From Chloroflexota bacterium (GTDB taxonomy: Bacteria; Chloroflexota; Dehalococcoidia; JACQGW01), in assembly GCA_016199325.1 (NCBI GenBank), contig JACQGW010000424.1:1-12653 (forward strand): 12,653 nucleotides of DNA. Reading direction: 5' to 3'. A program made the position numbers and the translations under genes. Positions 7,069 through 12,653 of this stretch are shown here, piece after piece. The first letter of the stretch is position 1. Each line of letters opens with the position of its first letter. The notes beneath the pieces were generated by a model. It saw nothing but the letters and a program-made list of their open reading frames with translations. It made no database searches and was not told where the DNA came from.

Positions 7069-7961
7069 CACCTCTCGCCGAGCGCCCGGCGCAGCGAGCC
7101 ACCGGCCAGCCTCAGGCGCTCCCTTGCCTCGATCGCCGGCAGCCCGAGGCGCAGCGCGACCACCGCCGTCTTGACGTCGCCGGCCGCCGCCAGCGCGCCC
7201 GCCGCCGTCGCCGGGTCGACCCCTGCGATCTCCATCACCAGGCCGATGGCCCGCCTCCGGAGCTTGGCGTTCGTCGGCTGGACGTCCACCATCAGGTTGC
7301 CATGCACTTTCCCCAACCGGGTCATCAGCGCCGTGCTGAAGCTGTTCAGCGCCAGCTTCTGCGCCGTCCCGGCCTTCAGCCGGGTCGACCCGGCAATCGC
7401 CTCGGCGCCCGTCTCGATCACGACGACCAGATCGGCCGCGCCGGCCAGCGCAGGCGCGGGGACGCCGGCGAGCCCGATCGTCGCCGCTCCCCTGCGTCGA
7501 GCCGCCGCCAGCGCGCCGATGACCCACGGCGTTCGCCCGCTCGCGCTGATGCCGACCGCGACGTCGAGCGGCGTCAGGTCGGCCGCCGCCGCCTGCCCGG
7601 CGACCTCGTCGTCCTCGGCACCCTCGATCGCCTGCTGGATCGCGCCGGCGCCCCCGGCCATTCTCGCCAGGTATCGATCGGCGGGAACGCCAAACGTTGG
7701 CCCGAGCTCGGCAGCATCGAGCATTGCCAGCCGACCCGACGTGCCGGCGCCGAAGAGGAAGATGCACCCGCCGCGCTGCCACCGCTCGGCCGCAAGGTCC
7801 ACCGCTCGCGCCAGCGCAGGCAGCGCCCGCCGGACCGCCGGCGCAACCAGCCGATCCTCTTCGTTCAGCCGCTCCAGGATGCCCAGCGTATCCAGGCGGT
7901 CCAGCTCGGCCGTGCGCGGATTCGCCCGCTCGGTCAGCAGCCCCTCAAGCCCGTCCTGCAT
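7065..7961 (-). CDS. murQ: N-acetylmuramic acid 6-phosphate etherase
   Basis: Cleaves the D-lactyl ether of MurNAc-6-P to give GlcNAc-6-P and D-lactate in the cytoplasm, the step unique to muramic acid recycling. The protein is 298 aa, the same length as E. coli MurQ. It is a SIS-fold protein: FGAGTSGRLAMLDAAE at 70-85, with Glu85 matching the essential Glu83 of E. coli, and EGAEDD at 113-118, with Glu116 matching Glu114; the constant offset of two supports the assignment. GISASGRTPWV forms the sugar-phosphate loop. ATG 7961 is preceded by GAGGAGGAG (7974-7966) at a 4-base gap; the frame extends further upstream but through a repeat, so I reject the longer start. It diverges from nagZ and converges on the kinase. 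Its last residues end where a repeat begins. Confidence 0.93.
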   Translation of the reverse strand: MQDGLEGLLTERANPRTAELDRLDTLGILERLNEEDRLVAPAVRRALPALARAVDLAAERWQRGGCIFLFGAGTSGRLAMLDAAELGPTFGVPADRYLARMAGGAGAIQQAIEGAEDDEVAGQAAAADLTPLDVAVGISASGRTPWVIGALAAARRRGAATIGLAGVPAPALAGAADLVVVIETGAEAIAGSTRLKAGTAQKLALNSFSTALMTRLGKVHGNLMVDVQPTNAKLRRRAIGLVMEIAGVDPATAAGALAAAGDVKTAVVALRLGLPAIEARERLRLAGGSLRRALGERC

Positions 7962-8006
7962 CTCACTCCTCCTCGCCGCCCGTCCCACCCCTGCCGCCCG
8001 CCCGTA

Positions 8007-8030
8007 GGAGCGATCGTTCCGGCGCGCGCC
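8007..8030. promoter_or_regulatory. Tandem palindromes upstream of murQ, possible operator
   Basis: GGAGCGATCGTTCC (8007-8020) is a 14-bp palindrome with one mismatched pair and is directly followed by the perfect 10-bp palindrome GGCGCGCGCC (8021-8030). They lie 46 bases or more upstream of the murQ ATG, where an operator would fit. Palindromes arise often in such GC-rich DNA, so this is weak. Confidence 0.25.
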
Positions 8031-8110
8031 CAGGGCTGCCCGCCCCGCAAGATCACCGTTCATGGGGAGTGTGCGACGAAATCGCAGAAACACGTCGGGC
8101 AGCCCCACGC

Positions 8111-8190
8111 TGTCATGCTGAGCCGCAGCGAAGCATCTCCCGGCCGACCGCGAGGGGGGAGGGGGCCCTTCGCTGCGGCTCAGGGTGACA
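8111..8190. repeat. Dispersed inverted repeat of the TGTCATGCTGAGC...GCTCAGGGTGACA type
   Basis: The arms 8111-8133 (TGTCATGCTGAGCCGCAGCG...) and 8168-8190 are inverted copies, identical at 21 of 23 positions, separated by 34 GC-rich bases. I recall this as one of the most widespread intergenic repeats in environmental genomes; its translations give spurious SRSE...FAAAQHD peptides. It could fold into a long hairpin in the leader of either divergent transcript. Confidence 0.75.
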
Positions 8191-8223
8191 GGATCCGTCC
8201 TCTGCAATCCCGCGCCCATTACT

Positions 8224-8250
8224 CGTTCACAACCCGTTCACAGTCGGGTT
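8224..8250. promoter_or_regulatory. Candidate operator directly upstream of the nagZ promoter
   Basis: CGTTCACA occurs twice (8224-8231 and 8235-8242) with an 11-bp period, close to one helical turn. An inverted pair AACCCG (8231-8236) / CGGGTT (8245-8250) overlaps the second copy. The cluster ends at the -35-like element, a place suited to an activator or repressor. The binding protein is unknown. Confidence 0.35.
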
Positions 8251-8279
8251 TGCACGTCGTCACCGGTATGGAGTATAAC
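8250..8279 (+). promoter_or_regulatory. Sigma70-like promoter for nagZ
   Basis: TTGCAC (8250-8255) and TATAAC (8274-8279) are separated by 18 bases. The -10 matches the consensus at 5 of 6 positions, the -35 only at its TTG. This is the most AT-rich spot for several hundred bases. Transcription would begin near 8286, giving a leader of about 50 bases to the preferred GTG start. Confidence 0.4.
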
Positions 8280-8320
8280 ACTCCGCACGCTGTTATGTTA
8301 ACTGCGATGCCGTGGCGTCA

Positions 8321-8330
8321 GGAAAGGTGG
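8321..8330 (+). promoter_or_regulatory. Ribosome binding site that decides the nagZ start
   Basis: GGAAAGGTGG lies 3 to 6 bases before GTG 8334. The in-frame ATGs at 8295 and 8307 have no purine-rich sequence in front of them, so GTG 8334 is preferred. Confidence 0.45.
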
Positions 8331-8333
8331 CAG

Positions 8334-10115
8334 GTGAGCCAGACCCTCGCCGATCTCGTCGGGCAGAGCCTCATGCTCCGCTTTGCCGGAACCGAGCCCA
8401 CGCCCGAGCTGTTCGAGACGCTCGCTCGGATTCGCCCGGTAGGCGTCGTCCTCTTCGCCGACAACATCCGCACACCGGCCGGCGTGCATACCCTCGTCGG
8501 CGCGCTTCAGGCGGAGGCAGGTCGGCTCGGGCTGCCGCCGCTGCTCGTCGCCGTCGACCAGGAAGGCGGCGTCGTCGGGCGGCTCCCGCTGCCCTTTGCC
8601 ACGGCGCCGAGCCAGATGGCGCTGGCGGCCACCGGCGACCCCGACGCCGCCTATCAGTGTGCCCGGCTGACCGGCCGGCAGCTCCGCGCCGTCGCCATCA
8701 ACACGAACTTCGCACCGGTCCTGGACGTCAACTCCCGCCCGGCGAATCCGGTCATCGGCACCCGCTCGTTCGGCGAGGATCCGGCCGTGGTGACTCAGCT
8801 CGCTCTGGCTGCGCTGCGCGGCTACCAGGACACGGGCATCATCGCGACGGCCAAGCACTTCCCCGGCCACGGCGCCACCGACGTAGACTCCCACCTTGAT
8901 CTGCCGGTCGTCCACGACGCCCGTGAACGGCTGGCGGCACGGGACCTCGTCCCGTTCGCCGCGGCGATCGAGGCCGGCCTGCCGGCGCTGATGACCGCCC
9001 ACGTGCTCTTTCCGGCCCTGGACCGGCACCCGGCCACGCTCTCTCACGCCATCCTGACCGATCTGCTGCGCCACGATCTCGGCTTTGAAGGCATCGTCTT
9101 CGCCGACTCCCTCCAGATGCGCGCCATCGCCGATCGCTACCCGCCGGCCGCAGCCGCGCGACTCGCCAGGGCGGCCGGGGTGGACGTGCTGCTCCCCCTC
9201 GGCACGCTTGCGGAGCAGCGCGCCGTTGCCGGGTCGCTCGTGGAAGCGGTCCAATCCGGCGAGCTCTCGCGGGAATCGTTTCAGGCGACCGCGCGCCGCC
9301 TCGACCGGCTTCGGACCGACTATCATCTCACGCACGCTCTCCCGGCCTTCGCCGAGCCGGATCAGGCGCCGGGAGCGGCGGCGCTGGCGCTCGCCCGGCG
9401 GAGCATGACCGTGCTCCACGATCGGGCTGCGCTGCCGCTGTCGAGCGAGACGTCCCTGGTCCTGATCGAATGCCTGTCTCCCCGCTGGTCGCCCATCGCC
9501 GACGGCATGGAGAGCTACCGCCGAGGCAGCCTTCCGTTCAATCCGTTCCCCGAATCCGTTGGCGCCGATAGCCTCACCGACCCATTGGTGACCGACGGTT
9601 CGGCAGCGCCCAGGATCGCCGACCGCCGACCGCCGACCGCCGACTGCCGACCGGCAACACCGCTGGCCCACCTGCTCGCGGCGAGCTTTCCCCGAACGAC
9701 CGCGCTCGCCATCGGGCCGGAGCCGACACACGACGAGATCGCCCGGGCGCTGGCGCTCGCCCGACCGCGCCAGGCGGTGCTGCTGGTGACGCGCAACGCA
9801 TTCCTGATCGAATCCCAGGCACGGCTCGCCACGGCAATCGCCGGCCTCGGTCTGCCGGTGATCCACGCCGCCGTCCACAGCCCGTACGACGCGGCGGTCG
9901 TCCCGGGCACGTCGGCCACGATTCTGACCTACGGCGACCCACCTGTTTCGCTCCAGGCGCTCGTCGACGTGCTGGCGGGTCGATGCATGGCTCAGGGCGC
10001 CGTCCCGGTCAGGCTCAGCAGTCGGCGGTCAGCAGTCGGCGGTCAGCAGTCGGCGGTCAGCAGTCGGCGGTCGGTCATAGATCGTCACCGCAACGGAGCA
10101 GAGTCTGATGGCTGA
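8334..10115 (+). CDS. nagZ: Beta-N-acetylhexosaminidase (NagZ), GH3 family, with repeat-derived insertion and tail
   Basis: Removes terminal beta-1,4 GlcNAc, typically from GlcNAc-MurNAc muropeptides in cell-wall recycling. From GTG 8334 the protein is 593 aa (602 aa from ATG 8307), a two-domain form as in Bacillus. The GH3 signature KHFPGHGATDVDSHLDLP is present, with the Asp185-Ser-His187 acid/base dyad, and the nucleophile is probably Asp258 in FADSLQMRAIADR. I see no signal peptide in front of the catalytic domain, so it is probably cytoplasmic. The C-terminal domain is odd: after ECLSPRWSPIADG (ending near residue 392) comes a stretch of about 50 residues made of repeat DNA (MESYRRGSLPFNPFPESV..., then RRPPTADCRP), and the domain resumes at LAHLLAASFP. 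The last 35 or so residues (SSRRSAVGGQQSAVSSRRS...) are translated tandem repeat. The catalytic domain is intact; the fold of the second domain may be affected. Confidence 0.9.
   Translation: MSQTLADLVGQSLMLRFAGTEPTPELFETLARIRPVGVVLFADNIRTPAGVHTLVGALQAEAGRLGLPPLLVAVDQEGGVVGRLPLPFATAPSQMALAATGDPDAAYQCARLTGRQLRAVAINTNFAPVLDVNSRPANPVIGTRSFGEDPAVVTQLALAALRGYQDTGIIATAKHFPGHGATDVDSHLDLPVVHDARERLAARDLVPFAAAIEAGLPALMTAHVLFPALDRHPATLSHAILTDLLRHDLGFEGIVFADSLQMRAIADRYPPAAAARLARAAGVDVLLPLGTLAEQRAVAGSLVEAVQSGELSRESFQATARRLDRLRTDYHLTHALPAFAEPDQAPGAAALALARRSMTVLHDRAALPLSSETSLVLIECLSPRWSPIADGMESYRRGSLPFNPFPESVGADSLTDPLVTDGSAAPRIADRRPPTADCRPATPLAHLLAASFPRTTALAIGPEPTHDEIARALALARPRQAVLLVTRNAFLIESQARLATAIAGLGLPVIHAAVHSPYDAAVVPGTSATILTYGDPPVSLQALVDVLAGRCMAQGAVPVRLSSRRSAVGGQQSAVSSRRSVIDRHRNGAESDG
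9508..9657 (+). repeat. In-frame repeat insertion inside nagZ
   Basis: Two repeat families occur side by side in the coding sequence. 9533-9561 matches the intergenic 5430-5458 at 28 of 29 bases. 9619-9652 is a CCGACCGCCGAC-type run whose GACCGCCGACTGC (9635-9647) is the inverse of GCAGTCGGCGGTC in the tandem array at the end of the same gene. The boundaries are approximate and set by where the protein stops looking like a GH3 C-terminal domain. Confidence 0.6.
10016..10071 (+). repeat. Four exact tandem copies of a 14-bp unit at the nagZ 3' end
   Basis: CAGCAGTCGGCGGT is repeated four times without change, then a partial CGGTCA. The array is inside the nagZ reading frame. Because 14 is not a multiple of three, each copy is read in a different frame, giving SSRRSAVGGQQSAVSSRRS before the stop at 10113-10115. 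Confidence 0.9.
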
Positions 10116-10238
10116 TCGATCCGTGCTGACCGCTCGGAAGTGGTACATCTCTGGAAGCGCCAGCAAGGAGGTGGCTCGATCCATCGGTTCCAACGTGGCT
10201 CTCGCTCGCGCCCCAATCTTTCGACAGGAGGAGCTTGG

Positions 10239-11681
10239 ATGAGCAGGAAACCTGTCGCGCTGCTGCTCTTCTTCGCGCTCATCGTTCCGATGCTGGCGGC
10301 CTGCGCCGGCGCCCCGGCGGCCGCACCCGCGGCGGCTCCCACGAGCGCGCCGACCACTGCGCCGGCAAGCACTCCCGCCGGCACGTCCGCGGCCTCGCCG
10401 GCCGGCACGCCGTCGAGCGCTCCGGTCGGGACCCCCGCGGCAGCGGCTCCCAGAACAACCCCCTCGACCGCTCCAGGCGGCGCCATCAAGACCACCTGGT
10501 CCGGCACGATCAACTGGTATCAGTTCGGCTACACGCCGGGCGGCCGGAACCCCACGAACAAGGTGGCCGAGGACGCCGTCGCCACGTTCGAGAAGGCCAA
10601 TCCCGGGCTCAAGGTCAAGATCGTCGGCGTCCCCTTCGAGGGCGGCCAGCAGAAGCTCGATACCGCCCTCGTCGCTGGCGGCAACGATGCGCCGGACGTC
10701 TTCCGGATCGCGTCGGACCGTCTCGTCAAGTACGCCGACGACAGGCTGGTCGCGCCCATCGACGACTACCTGTCCGCCGAAGACCGGGCCGACATCTATC
10801 CCAACGCCCTGGGCGGGGTCGAGTGGAAAGGGAAGCACTACGCCTGGCCGCTCTGGGTGCCCCCGATGGGCATCTATCTGAACCCGGAGATCTTCCAGGA
10901 GCGCAACGTCCCGCTCCCGGCCGACACCTGGACCTACGACGAGTTCGTCAAGGTCGCCAAACAGTTGACGTTCACCCGCGCCGATGACACCCCGGTCTAC
11001 GGGTTCTCTGCGGCCGTGCAGCCCGACCTGATCAACGTCTGGGCGTTCCTCTATGCCGACGGCGGACGCGTTCTCGACCAGGGGCAGTACACCTTTGACC
11101 GCCCCGAAGCGATCGCCGGGCTCCAGCGGCTCGCCGACCTCGCCCTGGTCCACAAGGTCACCCCGCCGGACTTCGGCAACCAGAAGATGGCGGACGTCGT
11201 CGCCGCCTTCAAGGACCAGAAGACCCTGGCCATGTACCTGGCGCCGACGGTCGACATCGCCACCTACCGGAAGGAGAAGGTCCCCTTCGAGGTTCGCTTC
11301 GTTCCCCTCGGCGCGTCCGGCAAGCCTGTCACCGTTGGCGGCCTCGGCACCTTTGCCGTTCGCCAGCAGCAGGACACCGAGCGCCTGGCCGCCGCCATGA
11401 AGTTCGCCCGCTTCCTGACGTCCAAGGAGGTCGCTGACGCCGTGCCGGGCTACTACCTGGCGCCGGCGGCGCGGAAGTCGGTCCCGATCCCGGCCGGCGA
11501 CCCCTGGATGCAGCAGTTCGGCAAGATGGTCGTCTTCACCGAGTTGATGCCGCAAACCCCGGTCTGGGGCCAGGTCTCGGCCAAGGTCAACGCCCAGATG
11601 CAGGCTGCCGTCGCCGGCGTGTTCTCGCCCGAAGACGCGCTCAAGCGCGCCGGGCAAGAGCTCAAGCCGCTGCTCAAGTAG
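10239..11681 (+). CDS. ABC transporter sugar-binding lipoprotein (solute-binding protein family 1)
   Basis: Extracytoplasmic binding protein of a carbohydrate importer, 480 aa. Residues 1-22 are a lipoprotein signal: MSRK, a hydrophobic core LLLFFALIVPM, then lipobox LAAC with Cys22. Residues 23-88 form a Pro/Ala/Thr/Ser-rich tether typical of lipoproteins in single-membrane bacteria. The binding domain follows (GTINWYQFGYTP..., TFEKANPGLKVKIVGVPFEG, GGNDAPDVFRIASDRLVKYAD), with the usual family 1 pattern. The ATG at 10239 is preceded by AGGAGGAG (10226-10233) with 5 bases between. A further in-frame open stretch upstream has no domain and is rejected. It lies 123 bases after nagZ and 16 before the permease gene, so it is probably in the nagZ transcript or starts its own. 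The substrate is not readable from the sequence; context suggests a cell-wall amino sugar or disaccharide. Confidence 0.9.
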   Translation: MSRKPVALLLFFALIVPMLAACAGAPAAAPAAAPTSAPTTAPASTPAGTSAASPAGTPSSAPVGTPAAAAPRTTPSTAPGGAIKTTWSGTINWYQFGYTPGGRNPTNKVAEDAVATFEKANPGLKVKIVGVPFEGGQQKLDTALVAGGNDAPDVFRIASDRLVKYADDRLVAPIDDYLSAEDRADIYPNALGGVEWKGKHYAWPLWVPPMGIYLNPEIFQERNVPLPADTWTYDEFVKVAKQLTFTRADDTPVYGFSAAVQPDLINVWAFLYADGGRVLDQGQYTFDRPEAIAGLQRLADLALVHKVTPPDFGNQKMADVVAAFKDQKTLAMYLAPTVDIATYRKEKVPFEVRFVPLGASGKPVTVGGLGTFAVRQQQDTERLAAAMKFARFLTSKEVADAVPGYYLAPAARKSVPIPAGDPWMQQFGKMVVFTELMPQTPVWGQVSAKVNAQMQAAVAGVFSPEDALKRAGQELKPLLK

Positions 11682-11697
11682 CTTCCAAGGATCAACC

Positions 11698-12636
11698 ATG
11701 GCCACAACCAGAAACATCACGCTGACCCGGCCCACTTCGGCCGGGCGCGCCCGGCCGCCGGCCGGGCAGCACTGGCGCCGCCGCTGGCAACAGCATCGCT
11801 GGGGCTACCTCTTCGTCCTCCCCAGCATGCTCGTCTTTGCCGTCTTCACCTTCGGCCCGGTGTTCTGGTCGTTGCTCCTCGCCTTTCAGGACGCCTCGCT
11901 CACGCGCGCCGCCTGGGTCGGCCTGGGCAACTTCCAGACCCTCGCCGGCGATCCGGTGTTTCACAGGGCCCTGGCCAACACGGCGGTCTACACGCTCGTC
12001 ACCGTCCCGGTCCACCTGATGGTCGCGCTGGCCCTGGCGGCGCTCATCAGGCCGCTCTCGGCGCGCTGGCAGACGTTGTTCCGCGCCGCGTACTACCTGC
12101 CGGCCGTCACCTCCGCCGTCATCATGGCCACGGCCTGGCGCTGGATGTTCAACCCGCAGTACGGCACCGTCAATCAACTGCTGGGCCTCGGCCCGCTGCC
12201 CTGGCTTTCGCACCCCAATCTCGCGCTCTGGGCCATCATCCTGTCGGCGCTGCTGACGATCCCGGCGGCCGGCGTCGTCATGTATTCGGCCGCCATGGGG
12301 TCGATCCCCGAGGAGCTCTACGAGGCCGCCAGCCTCGAAGGCGCCGGCCCCATCGCCCAGTGGTGGCGCATCACGATTCCGCTGCTCAAGCCGACCACGC
12401 TCTACCTGCTCGTGATGTACACCATCTGGGCCTTCGAGGTCTTCGAGCGGGTCTACGTCATGACCGGCGGCGGTCCCGCCTATGCGACGACGACGATTGT
12501 CCAGCTCATCTACGACACCGCCTTCCGCGATTGGCAGTACGGCCTGGCGTCGGCTCAGGCCATCGTTCTGTTCATCCTCGTCGCGCTCGTCTCGACGGTC
12601 CAGTTCCACTCCCTCAAGACCGATGTCGAGTATTAG
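11698..12636 (+). CDS. Carbohydrate ABC transporter permease, MalF/UgpA type
   Basis: Membrane subunit of the importer, 312 aa. A cytoplasmic, Arg-rich N-terminus of about 35 residues precedes the first membrane span (GYLFVLPSMLVFAVFTFGPV), and about six spans can be picked out. The EAA loop that docks the ATPase reads EELYEAASLEGAGPIAQWWR from residue 205, followed by ITIPLLKP, in its normal place before the last two spans. The length is normal for the first permease of CUT1 systems. The ATG at 11698 follows AAGG (11687-11690) by 7 bases, and the gene starts 16 bases after the lipoprotein stop. A second permease (MalG/UgpE type) would be expected next; none begins in the remaining 17 bases. 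No ATPase is in the window, which is common for CUT1 systems served by a shared MsiK-like ATPase. Confidence 0.9.
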   Translation: MATTRNITLTRPTSAGRARPPAGQHWRRRWQQHRWGYLFVLPSMLVFAVFTFGPVFWSLLLAFQDASLTRAAWVGLGNFQTLAGDPVFHRALANTAVYTLVTVPVHLMVALALAALIRPLSARWQTLFRAAYYLPAVTSAVIMATAWRWMFNPQYGTVNQLLGLGPLPWLSHPNLALWAIILSALLTIPAAGVVMYSAAMGSIPEELYEAASLEGAGPIAQWWRITIPLLKPTTLYLLVMYTIWAFEVFERVYVMTGGGPAYATTTIVQLIYDTAFRDWQYGLASAQAIVLFILVALVSTVQFHSLKTDVEY

Positions 12637-12653
12637 TGATGAGTGATGAGTGA
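12635..12653. repeat. GTGATGA simple repeat following the permease stop
   Basis: From the permease TAG onward the sequence is AGTGATGAGTGATGAGTGA, a 7-bp repeat running to the window edge. It is the reverse complement of the CATCACTC repeat at 5751-5790. The short ATG reading MSDE in it ends at once at TGA, so it is not the start of the next gene. Confidence 0.65.

Larger units (their letters stand above)
7962..8333. other. Divergent murQ-nagZ control region
   Basis: These 372 bases between the two divergent starts contain, from left to right, the murQ ribosome site, two adjacent palindromes (8007-8030), a dispersed inverted repeat (8111-8190), a direct/inverted repeat cluster (8224-8250) and a promoter-like pair reading toward nagZ. 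I see no gene in it. A shared regulator acting on both genes is possible, but no regulator gene such as murR is in the window. Confidence 0.5.

Noticed and set aside
5992..7782. 596-codon minus-strand frame across the kinase and part of murQ
   Set aside because: It is antisense to the kinase and out of frame with murQ, and is extremely Arg/Gly/Ala-rich without any motif.
7962..8219. Longer N-terminus for MurQ
   Set aside because: The added residues come from the dispersed inverted repeat; the ATG at 7961 has a strong ribosome site and gives the normal family length.
6885..8333. Upstream extension of the nagZ frame
   Set aside because: It runs antisense through all of murQ and through two repeats; the NagZ domain begins just after 8334.
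10029..11735. 568-codon minus-strand frame opposite the lipoprotein gene
   Set aside because: The plus-strand gene has a lipobox, ribosome site and binding-protein fold; the antisense product is low-complexity.
12639..12653. Start of the next gene (ATGAGTGATGAG)
   Set aside because: It is part of the heptamer repeat and terminates after four codons.

Overview
The window is very GC-rich and every open gene has a strong GC bias at third codon positions. The genes and the intergenic repeats resemble what I recall from Chloroflexota genomes, but this is an impression from composition and repeat style, because no RNA marker is present. The content falls into three parts.

(1) Positions 1-4731 hold a two-gene, plus-strand restriction-modification unit of Type III-like design. 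The first gene is the C-terminal part of a beta-class adenine methyltransferase. It has the AdoMet motif I but no catalytic DPPY motif, and an in-frame TGA lies at 26-28. The second gene starts 5 bases after it and encodes a 958-aa DEAD/DEAH helicase-nuclease with all expected motifs.

(2) Positions 4732-5940 hold no convincing gene. This 1.2 kb is a patchwork of repeats: two short hairpins, a 148-bp MITE-like element with perfect 22-bp inverted ends, an array of about 20-bp repeats, a CATCACTC-type simple repeat and a 46-bp palindrome.

(3) From 5941 to the end lies a peptidoglycan (cell-wall amino sugar) recycling locus. It holds a BadF/BcrA-type GlcNAc/MurNAc kinase (+), MurQ MurNAc-6-P etherase (-), NagZ beta-N-acetylhexosaminidase (+), a solute-binding lipoprotein (+) and a MalF/UgpA-type permease (+). 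The inferred pathway is: the ABC importer brings in a cell-wall sugar, NagZ splits GlcNAc from MurNAc, the kinase phosphorylates the amino sugar, and MurQ removes the lactyl ether to give GlcNAc-6-P. The kinase and murQ converge; murQ and nagZ diverge from a 372-bp control region. The ATPase and second permease are not in the window.

The most unusual aspect is how repeat DNA contacts genes. The kinase GTG start lies inside a palindromic repeat. The murQ stop codon lies in a repeat. nagZ carries an in-frame insertion of about 50 codons made of two repeat families, one of which has a 28/29-base match in the intergenic patchwork. The nagZ C-terminus is read out of a 14-bp tandem repeat.
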